This document shows positions 56,366 to 64,000 of a DNA stretch of 64,000 nucleotides, in pieces. Numbering within the stretch: position 1 is the first letter of the stretch; each line of letters starts with the position of its first letter. Location: NCBI GenBank assembly GCA_019234295.1, contig JAFALK010000073.1:24451-88450 (forward strand). Direction: 5' to 3'. The DNA is from Roseateles sp. (GTDB lineage Bacteria > Pseudomonadota > Gammaproteobacteria > Burkholderiales > Burkholderiaceae_C). The translations under genes were made by a program, and so were the position numbers. Under the pieces are notes generated by a model, which was not told the DNA's origin, did no database searches, and saw only the letters and a list, made by a program, of their open reading frames with translations.

Positions 56366-56842
56366 TCAGGCTTCGGCGAGCAGGCTGTCGATCAGCTTGT
56401 GCAGCTCGGCGAAATCGGGCTCGCCGACATAGCGCTTGACGATCTCGCCGCGCTTGTTGATGAGAAAGCTCGTGGGCGTGAGCTGCACGCGGCCGAAAGC
56501 CTGAGCCACGGCGCCGGTGTTGTCGATGGCGACCGAGAAGGGCAGCTTGCGGCTCTGCGCATAGTTGGCCACATAGGCAGGCGGGTCATAGCTCATGGCC
56601 ACGGCCAGCACGTCGAAGCCCTTGCCCGTGTATTTGTCGAAGGTGGCGACCACCTGCGGCATCTCGTGCACGCAGGTCGTGCAGCTCGTGGCCCAGAAGT
56701 TCACCAGCATGACCTTGCCCGCCCATTGCTGGGAGCTCGCCTTGACGCCATCGAGCAGCACGTAGTTCACGGCGGGCGCCTGCTCGCGGGCACAAGCGCT
56801 CAGGGCAATGCAAAGGGCAAGGAGGAGGTGACGCAAGCTCAT
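56366..56842 (-). CDS. TlpA/ResA-like thioredoxin-fold lipoprotein
   Basis: 158 residues. The signal carries a lipobox (LSAC, Cys17), so the protein is anchored in the periplasm. FWATSCTTCVHEMP holds the redox CxxC (CTTC), and the cis-Pro loop is QLTPTSFLIN. TlpA/ResA proteins reduce disulfides, for example for cytochrome c or oxidase copper-site assembly. It lies 13 bases after the kinase-like gene and 74 bases before the mdtA-like gene in the same direction, so it may share the efflux transcript; a functional link to efflux is not evident. Confidence 0.9.
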   Translation of the reverse strand: MSLRHLLLALCIALSACAREQAPAVNYVLLDGVKASSQQWAGKVMLVNFWATSCTTCVHEMPQVVATFDKYTGKGFDVLAVAMSYDPPAYVANYAQSRKLPFSVAIDNTGAVAQAFGRVQLTPTSFLINKRGEIVKRYVGEPDFAELHKLIDSLLAEA

Positions 56843-56855
56843 GCGCTGAATTGAA

Positions 56856-58067
56856 TCACAAACCCTTGGAGAGTTCGAAAGTCAACAAGGAAGCCAGGGC
56901 ATCGGCAAGGTGTTGGCGCGAGATGCGGGCCAGGCCGTCAGGGGTGGCCGTGGACAGTTGGGTCTGATGCTCGTGGTCGAGCAATTCGACGAAGCAAAAG
57001 TGCGGGACCTCGCGCTGGACTTCCTCGTGCAGAGCTGCGAAGTCGGCCCCGCGTTGTGCGGTCTCGAAGAGGATGCCGTGCGGCAGACCCTCCTGGCAGA
57101 ACTGGCGCGCTTCGGCCATCGTGGCAGCCACATCGACGATCAGGCCCATGTGCGCAATCGCCTCCTGCACGGCGTTGCGCAGCTCGCGCCGCGGCGTGAC
57201 GATCAGCACGTGGCTGCCGGCCAGTGGCTTGGAGTTGAATGCGCTGTGCCCGCTGTCGCCAAAGTGCGGCTCGGGCGGTGTCGGGATCTCGCGTCGCCGC
57301 CATGCGGGCTCCTCCGATTCGCTGCCGATCTCCTCGCCCACGGTGTGCGGGAACTCCAGGGTCAGCACGGTGATGCCGGCCTCGTCTTCGCGCAGGGGCA
57401 CCAGGCCCATGGTGATGGCGGTCTGCTCGACGAGGCGCCAGGCCAGGGAGTTGGCCAGGGGCGGTGTCTCGACGTCTCGCAGGGCCTTGGGCGACGTGCC
57501 GACGAGGTCCAGCGAACGGTGGGCAAAGCGGCAGGTCAGCAGAGCCCGAGCCGGCCAGGGGGTCAGGTCCAGACGCAGGTCGATGGAGGAGTGCGTGCTG
57601 GCGAGGGCCCAGTCCATCAGGGCATTGAGCAGCGAGAACAGCAGCGAGCCGTCCGCGATCACCTCGACAGGCCGCAGGGCCTGCCGCACCTGGATGCCGC
57701 GCGCCTGGGTCTCGCGGCTGCGGTGGGCCAGCACGCTGCGCAGCACCTGGGTGAGGTGCAGTCGCTCGCGTGCGAGGCGCAATCGGCCCGAAGCCAAGCG
57801 CGCCAGCTGCTGGCCGGCCATGCCGGCCTCGCGGGCCATGGCCACGCTTTCGCGCAAGGCTCGCAGGCCCTGGCGGTCAATCTGCCCCGTGGCAATCAGC
57901 TGATGGATGCGCTCCATCGCGGCGCTCAGCGGCCCAGCGATCTCCGCGCCCAATTGCTGGACGATGTCGGCCCACTGCCCGGCCTCGGGCTCCGAGCCCG
58001 CGTCGTTGGCGGCATTCTGGGGCGGGGGGCTCGACATGGGTTGCGGTGGCAGGGCGCTCGGCTGCAT
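56856..58067 (-). CDS. Degenerate histidine-kinase/receiver fusion (pseudo-signalling protein)
   Basis: 403 residues, no membrane segment. Residues 39-47 read LGAEIAGPL where kinases have SHELRTPL, so the phospho-histidine is Ala41. A degenerate ATPase domain follows (LLFSLLNALMDWALAST in the N-box position, no clear DxGxG). From about residue 282 a receiver-like fold starts with HVLIVTPRRELRNAVQEAIA, but the acidic pair is missing and the phospho-acceptor is Glu in ILFETAQRG. Both active sites are thus lost, so it probably works by binding. An alternative start is ATG 58037. It precedes the TlpA-like and efflux genes on the same strand. Confidence 0.68.
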   Translation of the reverse strand: MQPSALPPQPMSSPPPQNAANDAGSEPEAGQWADIVQQLGAEIAGPLSAAMERIHQLIATGQIDRQGLRALRESVAMAREAGMAGQQLARLASGRLRLARERLHLTQVLRSVLAHRSRETQARGIQVRQALRPVEVIADGSLLFSLLNALMDWALASTHSSIDLRLDLTPWPARALLTCRFAHRSLDLVGTSPKALRDVETPPLANSLAWRLVEQTAITMGLVPLREDEAGITVLTLEFPHTVGEEIGSESEEPAWRRREIPTPPEPHFGDSGHSAFNSKPLAGSHVLIVTPRRELRNAVQEAIAHMGLIVDVAATMAEARQFCQEGLPHGILFETAQRGADFAALHEEVQREVPHFCFVELLDHEHQTQLSTATPDGLARISRQHLADALASLLTFELSKGL

Positions 58068-58217
58068 CTATTCTGTTTCTTGTAACAACTCGCGCGATGC
58101 TGGAATGTTGAGCTCCGGACGTCCATCCCGCAAAGGGGGGGGCGAGATATCCCTGGCCACCGTCGGGGTCTCGAAAATGCGAACTAATTCACGGATTCCA
58201 GACTCTGCATCACTTGC

Positions 58218-59459
58218 TCAGGTGACAGCCCCCGACTTGAAATATTCGTCAATCTGGGCATCCGACAGGCCCAGCTCGGCCAAGACACTGCGGCTGTGCT
58301 GGCCCAGCAAGGGCGGGGCATGGCGATAGGCAACCGGCGTGGCCGAGAGCTTCAGCGGGCTGGCGACGAGGTGCAGATCGGGATCGTGCGGATGGGGCAT
58401 GGGGACGCGCATGCCGCGAGCCTGGGCCTGCGGATCGGCAAAGGCCTGGGCCAAATTGTTGATGGGCCCGCCAGGCACCTTGGCGGCCTCGAGCTCGGCC
58501 AGCCAGGCGTCTCGCGCACGCGTCTTGAGTACCGCGGCGATCTGCGGCACGAGCAGTTCGCGATGCCGCACTCGCGCGGCATTGGTGGCGAAGCGTTCAT
58601 CCACCGCCCACTGCGGCTGGCCGGCGATCTCGGCGAACTTGGCGAACTGGCCATCGTTGCCCACGGCCAGGATCAGGTGCCCGTCTGAGGCCTCGAAGAC
58701 CTGGTAAGGCACGATGTTGACGTGCGCATTGCCCACGCGGCTCGGCGCCTTGCCGGTGACCATGAAGTTCGCCCCGAGGTTGGCGAGCATGGCGAGCTGG
58801 GTGTCCAGCAGGGCCATGTCGACGAACTGACCCTGCCCCGTCAGGTCGCGGTGACGCAGGGCGGCCAGAATGCCGATCGTGGCGTAGAGGCCCGTGAACA
58901 GGTCCGCCACGGCAACCCCGACCTTCTGAGGGCCCCCACCGGGCAGGTCGTCTCGCTCGCCGGTCACACTCATCAGGCCGCCCAGTCCCTGGATGGCGTA
59001 GTCATAGCCGGCGCGATCCTTGTAGGGGCCGGTCTGGCCGAAGCCGGTGATGGAGCAGAACACCAGGCGCGGGTTGAGGGCGCTCAGGCTTGCGTAGTCG
59101 AGCCCGTAGCGAGCCAAGTCGCCGACCTTGAAGTTTTCGACCAGCACGTCGAACTCGCGGGCCATCTGGCGGATCAGTTCCTGGCCTTCTGGGCGGGCGA
59201 TGTCGATGCAGATCGAGCGTTTGTTGCGGTTGGTGCCCAGGTAATAGGCCGCCTCGGCCGTGTCCTGGCCTTGCTGGTCCTTCAAGAAGGGGGGGCCCCA
59301 GCCGCGAGTGTCGTCGCCCGAGCCGGGGCGTTCGACCTTGATCACGTCGGCGCCGAGATCGGCCAGGGTCTGGGTGCACCAGGGACCGGCCAGCACGCGG
59401 GAGAGGTCCAGCACGCGCACACCGGCCAGTGCCATCGGGGGAAGCTGCGGAGTCGTCAT
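58218..59459 (-). CDS. CaiB/BaiF family (type III) CoA-transferase
   Basis: 413 residues. VRVLDLSRVLAGPWCTQTLA and LGADVIKVERPGSGDDTRGW form the N-terminal CoA-binding region, NRNKRSICIDIARPEG and FVENFKVG-like VENFKVGDL follow, and the catalytic Asp is in AGYDYAIQGLGGLMSVTGE. The family moves CoA between carboxylic acids, as in formyl-CoA or succinyl-CoA:hydroxy-acid transferases. Substrate unknown. CACAAT ends seven bases before the ATG and there is no ribosome site, so a leaderless mRNA is likely. It diverges from the lipoprotein gene across only 33 bases. Confidence 0.92.
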   Translation of the reverse strand: MTTPQLPPMALAGVRVLDLSRVLAGPWCTQTLADLGADVIKVERPGSGDDTRGWGPPFLKDQQGQDTAEAAYYLGTNRNKRSICIDIARPEGQELIRQMAREFDVLVENFKVGDLARYGLDYASLSALNPRLVFCSITGFGQTGPYKDRAGYDYAIQGLGGLMSVTGERDDLPGGGPQKVGVAVADLFTGLYATIGILAALRHRDLTGQGQFVDMALLDTQLAMLANLGANFMVTGKAPSRVGNAHVNIVPYQVFEASDGHLILAVGNDGQFAKFAEIAGQPQWAVDERFATNAARVRHRELLVPQIAAVLKTRARDAWLAELEAAKVPGGPINNLAQAFADPQAQARGMRVPMPHPHDPDLHLVASPLKLSATPVAYRHAPPLLGQHSRSVLAELGLSDAQIDEYFKSGAVT

Positions 59460-59492
59460 GGCCGGGATTGTGCGGCAGACATAATCCGCCCC

Positions 59493-59984
59493 ATGAGGTG
59501 CCTTGTGTCCCTGATCCTGGCTCTGGCGGTTGGCGCCTGCTCACCTGCCTTCGATTGGCGCGAGACGCGACCGCCCGATGCTGGCGTGGAGCTGAACTTG
59601 CCTTGCAAGCCCAGCTTACAAAGTCGCCGCTCGCCCACGGGATTGCGCATGGGACTGGCCCGTTGCGAGGCAGGGGGCGAGGAGTTCGCGCTCTCCTGGG
59701 CCGAGCTGCCCGAGCCCGCAGCAGCGGGAAGTGCAATGGCTCAGATGCATGCAGCCTTGTTGCGCCAGTTGGGAGGACAGCCCTCGCAGGCCGAACCGTT
59801 CGCCGTGAGCGGCATGACGCCGAGCCCCGAGGCCGTGATGCAGCGCGTCGATGGCGCCTCGCATGCCCGTCTTGCCGTGTTCAATCGGGGCTTGAAGGTC
59901 TATCAGTTAGTGGTACGCAGTGACAAGCCAATTGCTGACGCGCATTGGAATGACTTTGCGAGCTCGGTCAGGCTGATCGACTGA
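59493..59984 (+). CDS. Small lipoprotein of unknown function
   Basis: 163 residues from ATG 59493; the frame is open further upstream, but that part lies antisense to the CoA-transferase gene. The signal has lipobox VGAC (Cys16). The rest (FDWRETRPPDAGVELNLPCK; VYQLVVRSDKPIADAHWNDF) looks like a small alpha/beta domain seen in Burkholderiales hypothetical proteins next to the PTS genes. CATAAT ends seven bases before the start and no ribosome site is present. It is 19 bases before the EIIA gene. No function can be given. Confidence 0.78.
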   Translation: MRCLVSLILALAVGACSPAFDWRETRPPDAGVELNLPCKPSLQSRRSPTGLRMGLARCEAGGEEFALSWAELPEPAAAGSAMAQMHAALLRQLGGQPSQAEPFAVSGMTPSPEAVMQRVDGASHARLAVFNRGLKVYQLVVRSDKPIADAHWNDFASSVRLID

Positions 59985-60003
59985 GCATGCGGATAATGGC
60001 GAC

Positions 60004-60411
60004 ATGCCCGGACTGCTGTTGATCGCCCACGCACCTCTGGCCACTGCCCTGCGGGCCGTGGCCCAGCACACCTACCCGGACTGCACTCGGCAGCTGTCGG
60101 TTCTCGATGTGCTGCCAGACCAGTCCTGTGAGGACGTGGAGGCCGCCGCCCGGGCGGTGATGGCCACGAGACCCGAGGACGAATGGCTGTTACTCACCGA
60201 TGTGCCGGGCGCCACGCCGCACAACGCGGCGCTGCGCCTGCTGGATCCTGCCGGCAAAGTGCGCGTGGTGAGCGGGCTTTCGGGCCCCATGCTCTGGCGC
60301 TCGCTGTGCTACGGAAGCATGCCGGTGGCGCAACTAGCGGAACGCGCGGCCGAAGGAGGCCGCCGTGCCATCGAGATCTTCACCCACACCGAGACACCGA
60401 AGACTTCATGA
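60004..60411 (+). CDS. PTS EIIA component, mannose/sorbose type
   Basis: 135 residues. LLLIAHAPLATALRAVAQH carries the phospho-accepting His9, and LLLTDVPGATPHNAALRLL matches the family motif (usually TDxxGGTP). No EIIB or EIIC gene is present, so as in other beta-proteobacteria this is likely a regulatory phosphorelay (EI-HPr-EIIA) rather than a sugar transporter. GATAAT ends six bases before the ATG without a ribosome site. The stop overlaps the HPr start (ATGA). Confidence 0.9.
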   Translation: MPGLLLIAHAPLATALRAVAQHTYPDCTRQLSVLDVLPDQSCEDVEAAARAVMATRPEDEWLLLTDVPGATPHNAALRLLDPAGKVRVVSGLSGPMLWRSLCYGSMPVAQLAERAAEGGRRAIEIFTHTETPKTS

Positions 60412-60677
60412 TCAAGTCAACGCTCACCATCAGCAACAAGCTGGGCTTGCACGCCCGCGCCTCCGCCAAGCTGACCAAGCTGGCGGGCGCCTTTCAGTGC
60501 GAGGTGTTCATGAGCCGCAATGGCCGGCGCGTCAATGCCAAGAGCATCATGGGAGTGATGATGCTGGCGGCCGGCATCGGATCGCAAGTGGAACTGGAGA
60601 CGGAAGGGCCGGACGAACAGGCGGCACAAGAGGCGATCGCCGCGCTCGTCAACGACAAGTTCGGCGAAGGTCAATGA
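60408..60677 (+). CDS. ptsH: Phosphocarrier protein HPr
   Basis: 89 residues. His15 in NKLGLHARASAKL takes phosphate from EI; Ser46 in NAKSIMGVMML is the site used by HPr kinase, which occurs in beta-proteobacteria. The last part is the usual helix (EQAAQEAIAALVNDKFGE). The start overlaps the EIIA stop. The EI gene is not next but 977 bases away, beyond a reversed acyltransferase gene. Confidence 0.95.
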   Translation: MIKSTLTISNKLGLHARASAKLTKLAGAFQCEVFMSRNGRRVNAKSIMGVMMLAAGIGSQVELETEGPDEQAAQEAIAALVNDKFGEGQ

Positions 60678-60684
60678 GGCTTGC

Positions 60685-61506
60685 TCACGCGGCGCAGAAG
60701 TGCCGGCGATAGCGTGCCGGCAGGTCTTGCAGGCGCATCAGCATCGGAAGGTCTGCGGTGTTGAAGTCCGGATCCCAGGCCGGTGCGCCGAGCACCTTGG
60801 CGCCGCAGCGCAGATAGCCCTTGATCAGCGCCGGGGCCTCGACCGGCAGATCTTGCCGCAGCTCTTCGACCGGCAAGGGCAGGCGCGGGCGCACCTGGCG
60901 GTCGATGGGGGCGAGATGGGTCTGCTCGAGCTTCTTCCACAGGCTTGCCGCGAAATGGCCGCCGTCGCGCATGCTGATGCTGGCGCAGCCGATCACGGTG
61001 CCGAGCTGGTTGCGCTGCATGAACTCCGCCAGCGCGCCCCACAAGGTGATGATGGCGCCGCCGGAGCGATGGTCGGCATGCACGCAGGAGCGGCCGAGCT
61101 CGGCGATGCGATCACGTTCATGGCGCAATCGGGTCAGGTCGAACTCGGTCTCGCTGTAAAAACCGCCGGCTCGCTTGGCCGCCGCGGGCGTGAGCACACG
61201 GTAGGTGCCGATGACGCGGCCGCGCTCGTCGTCGGAGTCGATGCTGCGCACGAGCAGGTGTTCGCAATAGGCATCGAACATGTCGACGTCAAGGCCCGCC
61301 GGACTCCCCCGGGGCGTCAACAAGCGTGCGCCCATCTCTTCGACGAAGACCTGGTAGCGCAGCGCCTGCGCCTCGCGTACATCGTCCTCGCTGCGCGCCC
61401 AGCTGGCGACCAGGCGGGGTTCGGCGGCGGGGCGAGACTCCTCCTGTGTCGGGTGCAGGTTGGCCAGCTTGGCAAAGGGCAGCGTTGACAGCGGCAGATC
61501 CCTCAT
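60685..61506 (-). CDS. GNAT-fold acyltransferase, OlsB/PlsC-like hemolysin family
   Basis: 273 residues with an AGAGGA ribosome site. VREAQALRYQVFVEEMGARL and the DMFDAYCEHLLV segment are typical of the acyl-ACP-dependent N-acyltransferases related to OlsB, which starts ornithine-lipid synthesis; FYSETEFDLTRL and ELGRSCVHADHRSGGAIITL hold the acyl-donor site. Autoinducer synthases share the fold but not this sequence. An ornithine-lipid role would fit with the hydroxylase at 45.4 kb, but this is inference. It ends seven bases from the HPr stop, on the opposite strand, splitting the pts genes. Confidence 0.82.
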   Translation of the reverse strand: MRDLPLSTLPFAKLANLHPTQEESRPAAEPRLVASWARSEDDVREAQALRYQVFVEEMGARLLTPRGSPAGLDVDMFDAYCEHLLVRSIDSDDERGRVIGTYRVLTPAAAKRAGGFYSETEFDLTRLRHERDRIAELGRSCVHADHRSGGAIITLWGALAEFMQRNQLGTVIGCASISMRDGGHFAASLWKKLEQTHLAPIDRQVRPRLPLPVEELRQDLPVEAPALIKGYLRCGAKVLGAPAWDPDFNTADLPMLMRLQDLPARYRRHFCAA

Positions 61507-61654
61507 ATCGTCCTCTTCGATTGCAAGATGGCGCGATGCTCGGCGGCCGCGATGACGGGCGCGTGACTCTCACATGACGACACGGTGACGCAAGCCCTGA
61601 CCGGGCAATCCCATATAGGCCTGACTTCATATTTGCACTGCTAAAGTCGGCCGC

Positions 61655-63442
61655 ATGAGCTTCCAGGTCTTCGGCATCCCGGTGTCTCGCGGCGTGGCCA
61701 TCGGGCGCGCCGTGCTGGTGGCGTCCAGCCGCATCGACGTCGCGCATTACTTCATCGCGGCCGATCAGGTGGACGCCGAGATCGCGCGCGCTTCCTCCGC
61801 GCGCGACGAAGTGGCTGCAGAGCTGACCACGCTCAAGGCCGAGTTGCCGGACGACGCGCCCCACGAGCTGGCTGCCCTGCTCGATGTCCATCTGATGTTG
61901 CTGCACGACGATGCGCTCGTCGGCGCCACGCGGCAATGGATCGTCGAACGCCACTACAACGCCGAGTGGGCGCTGTCCGCGCAGCTCGAGGTGCTGGCTC
62001 GCCAGTTCGACGAGATGGAGGACGACTATCTGCGTGAACGCAAGGCGGATCTTGAGCAGGTGGTGGAGCGCGTTCTGGGTGCTCTCGCGCGTGAGCAGGG
62101 TCGCGATCCCCGCGATGCCGCCAGCGTGAGCCAGCGAGACTTCGCCGGCGAGGACCCGCTGCTGCTCGTTGCCACCGACATTGCTCCGGCCGACATGATG
62201 CAGTTCAAGCGCAGCGTGTTCCGCGGCTTCATCACCGACATCGGTGGCAAGACCTCGCACACGGCCATCGTCGCGCGCAGCATGGGTATACCGGCTGTGG
62301 TCGGAACGCGAGAAGCTTCCCGGCTGATCCGGCAGGACGACTGGGTCATCATCGACGGTGACGCGGGCGCCGTGATCGTCGACCCGTCTCCCATCGTGCT
62401 GGAGGAGTACCGCTTCCGCCAGCGCCAGAGCGAGCTCGAGAACGCGCGCCTGGCTCGCTTGCGCCACAAGCCTGCGGTGACGCTGGACGGCGAGGCCATT
62501 GAGCTGCACGCCAATATCGAGCAGCCCGCGGATGCGGTGGCGGCCCTCGAAGCGGGCGCAACGGGTGTGGGCCTGTTCCGCAGCGAGTTCCTGTTCATGA
62601 ATCGTGAAGGCGAACTCCCGAGCGAGGAGGAGCAGTTCCAAGCCTACAAGGCGGCCGTCGAGGCCATGCATGGAATGCCCGTGACCATCCGGACCGTCGA
62701 CGTTGGCGCAGACAAGCCGCTGGATCGCCTGACCATCAACGAGTTGCGCCACGAGCATGTGCTCAATCCCGCCATGGGTTTGCGCGCCATCCGGTGGAGC
62801 CTGGCCGAGCCGGCGATGTTCCGGCAGCAACTTCGCGCCATCTATAGGGCCAGTGCCTTCGGCAAGGTTCGGCTCCTGATCCCCATGGTGGCGCACTTGG
62901 GTGAGGTCCGGCAGATCCACGAGGCCATGAAGCGCGTCCAGCAACAACTCAGCGATGCCGGACACGCGTATACGGACATGGAGCTGGGGGTGATGATCGA
63001 GATTCCGGCCGCCGCCGTGATGCTGCCCCTGCTGCTTCGCTACGTGGACTTCGTCTCGATCGGCACCAATGATCTGATCCAGTACACCTTGGCCATTGAT
63101 CGAGCCGACGAGGCAGTGGCCCATCTTTACGATCCCTGGCATCCCGCGGTGCTTCACCTGCTGGCCGGCACCATCGAGCAGGCGCGCCTGGCTGGCAAGT
63201 CGGTATCGGTCTGCGGAGAGATGGCGGGCGATCCCGCCTTCACGGATCTGCTGCTCGCCATGGGCCTGCGTAGCTTCTCCATGCATCCGGCGCAGATCCC
63301 CTCGGTCAAGCAACGGGTGCTGAGGGCGGATGCACGCCGTCTCTCTCATGCGCTGGCGCAGGTGCTGCTCAGCGAGGATCCGCGCCAGACGGCGGAACTG
63401 GCCTTCGCCAATCTGGGTGCTGCGACCGGCCCGGTTCAATAG
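61655..63442 (+). CDS. ptsI: Phosphoenolpyruvate-protein phosphotransferase (enzyme I)
   Basis: 595 residues. EI passes phosphate from phosphoenolpyruvate to HPr. The phospho-histidine is His202 in IGGKTSHTAIVARSMGIPAV, the PEP barrel has GVGLFRSEFLFMNR and GTNDLIQYTLAIDR, and the acid Cys lies in VCGEMAGDP near residue 515. No GAF domain, so it is the sugar-type EI rather than PtsP. TAAAGT ends seven bases before the ATG and no ribosome site is seen. It is separated from ptsH by the divergent acyltransferase gene. Confidence 0.95.
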   Translation: MSFQVFGIPVSRGVAIGRAVLVASSRIDVAHYFIAADQVDAEIARASSARDEVAAELTTLKAELPDDAPHELAALLDVHLMLLHDDALVGATRQWIVERHYNAEWALSAQLEVLARQFDEMEDDYLRERKADLEQVVERVLGALAREQGRDPRDAASVSQRDFAGEDPLLLVATDIAPADMMQFKRSVFRGFITDIGGKTSHTAIVARSMGIPAVVGTREASRLIRQDDWVIIDGDAGAVIVDPSPIVLEEYRFRQRQSELENARLARLRHKPAVTLDGEAIELHANIEQPADAVAALEAGATGVGLFRSEFLFMNREGELPSEEEQFQAYKAAVEAMHGMPVTIRTVDVGADKPLDRLTINELRHEHVLNPAMGLRAIRWSLAEPAMFRQQLRAIYRASAFGKVRLLIPMVAHLGEVRQIHEAMKRVQQQLSDAGHAYTDMELGVMIEIPAAAVMLPLLLRYVDFVSIGTNDLIQYTLAIDRADEAVAHLYDPWHPAVLHLLAGTIEQARLAGKSVSVCGEMAGDPAFTDLLLAMGLRSFSMHPAQIPSVKQRVLRADARRLSHALAQVLLSEDPRQTAELAFANLGAATGPVQ

Positions 63443-63610
63443 AGTCCAGGGTTCTTGCTGAGCTCGTAAATACTGTGCTACAGTCACAGGCTTCGCTGCT
63501 CAAAACAGCGCCGTCTGCCGATCGATAGGGCGGGGCGCGGGAGAGGGTGGCGGAGGTGAGTTTGGGTTGAGTGGTTGCTGCGGAGTCTTGGAAGAATCTG
63601 CAAAAAGCGC

Positions 63611-63640
63611 TTGACAAGCTTCGATGAAGCGCGTCACAAT
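63611..63640 (+). promoter_or_regulatory. Tandem promoter P1
   Basis: TTGACA at 63611-63616, 18-base spacer, CACAAT at 63635-63640, preceded by CAAAAAGC and followed by TCTTTGCTGTTGAC. Confidence 0.65.
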
Positions 63641-63772
63641 CCCATCTCTTTGCTGTTGACAAGTCGCTTGCCTTCGGGCTCGATGGGTTGACGGCAAGGC
63701 GCTCCAGAAGCGAGAGCTTTTGAATGAATTGAATCTACGCACGGCGATGATTCAAGTAAATTCAAAAAGCAC

Positions 63773-63802
63773 TTGACAAGTTTGAATCAAACGCGTCACA
63801 AT
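63773..63802 (+). promoter_or_regulatory. Tandem promoter P2
   Basis: TTGACA at 63773-63778, 18-base spacer, CACAAT at 63797-63802. Upstream TTCAAAAAG, downstream CTCGCTTCTTTGCTGCTGAC. Confidence 0.68.
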
Positions 63803-63957
63803 CTCGCTTCTTTGCTGCTGACGAATTCGATTGATTTTGATTGAATTCTGAGGCGGTGAATAAGAGCGGAATAAAGCGAGAAGCTTTTTGAATTTGTTTG
63901 CGAGTTTGCGGATTGAATATCTGCAGCGTGTGCGAAGAAAATAAATTCAAAAAGTTC

Positions 63958-63987
63958 TTGACAAGCTGAAGTTAAGCATGTCAGAAT
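63958..63987 (+). promoter_or_regulatory. Tandem promoter P3
   Basis: TTGACA at 63958-63963, 18-base spacer, CAGAAT at 63982-63987, same TTCAAAAAG upstream and CTCGCTTCT downstream. The window ends 13 bases later. Confidence 0.65.
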
Positions 63988-64000
63988 CTCGCTTCTGCGC

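Larger units (their letters stand above)
63443..64000 (+). promoter_or_regulatory. Multi-promoter region reading out of the window, probably rRNA operon leader
   Basis: No gene is supported in these 558 bases. Three tandem promoter units occupy the right part (separate entries). Similar arrays with a -10 followed by CTCGCTTCT and TTGCTGCTGAC are known to me from upstream of 16S rRNA genes in Burkholderiales. The 16S gene would start beyond base 64000. A purine-rich stretch at 63530-63560 precedes the array. Confidence 0.6.

Noticed and set aside
61289..63487. A 732-codon minus-strand frame opposite ptsI
   Set aside because: The opposite strand encodes a full enzyme I with active-site residues; the antisense protein has no features.
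63500..63950. Two small minus-strand frames with similar C-terminal peptides (CDALHRSLSSAF and CDAFDSNLSSAF)
   Set aside because: The similarity arises because both read through copies of the repeated promoter unit; they are not a gene family.

Overview
The window is GC-rich DNA with dense, mostly operonic coding on both strands. Gene content points to a beta-proteobacterium of the order Burkholderiales, probably the Rubrivivax/Leptothrix/Roseateles side. Pointers are a general porin of the Burkholderiales type, a TorF-like porin followed by glnK and amtB, a permease-less PTS (EIIA-Man, HPr, EI), hemJ, and the dat-ybeD-lipB-lipA neighbourhood. This placement is inferred from gene content only.

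Layout. 1-6.0 kb: the 3' end of an RND efflux pump gene with a clean terminator, an MgtC/SapB protein, a pirin, and a minus-strand pair of a small RRM-like protein and an MscS-type channel. 6.4-10.8 kb: a minus-strand catabolic operon (MhpA-like hydroxylase, second FAD monooxygenase, small SCP2-like protein) facing a TetR gene, with two copies of one operator between them. 10.9-18.9 kb: a signalling block with a chemoreceptor, then a minus-strand operon of a membrane PAS-GGDEF-EAL protein, an FNR-type regulator with all four cluster cysteines and a PAS chemoreceptor, then a Sel1-like protein. 19.3-30.0 kb: a porin, then a seven-gene minus-strand operon (FadL/TodX-type channel, extradiol-type VOC dioxygenase, FAH-family hydrolase, FAD monooxygenase, quinone-type reductase, acyl-CoA ligase, LysR) diverging from a second TetR gene. 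It looks like a complete uptake and breakdown route for a hydrophobic phenolic compound whose identity I cannot name.

30.2-33.0 kb: a nitrogen-regulated operon (TorF-like porin, glnK, amtB). Upstream lie two NtrC-like sites and a near-consensus sigma-54 promoter. 33.4-46.3 kb: housekeeping and envelope genes (hemJ, VanZ, ferredoxin-like, hydrolase, dacC, D-amino-acid aminotransferase, ybeD, a DUF5666-like lipoprotein, lipB, lipA, a small His/Cys protein with a TonB receptor, a zinc-ribbon protein, an LpxO-like hydroxylase). 46.3-47.0 kb holds no convincing gene. 47.0-58.1 kb: a minus-strand set with an MdtABC-type tripartite pump plus outer-membrane factor, preceded by a TlpA-like lipoprotein and a protein resembling a histidine kinase fused to a receiver but lacking both phosphorylation residues. 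58.2-63.4 kb: CaiB-type CoA transferase, a small lipoprotein, and the PTS genes, with a reversed acyltransferase gene between ptsH and ptsI.

63.6-64.0 kb carries three tandem near-identical strong promoters pointing out of the window, most likely for an rRNA operon that begins beyond the right edge. The most interesting regulatory observations are one TetR-type operator repeated 23 kb apart (6.1 and 29.3 kb), the NtrC/sigma-54 control region, and a recurring arrangement where a -10-like hexamer ends 6-7 bases before the start codon, suggesting leaderless mRNAs.
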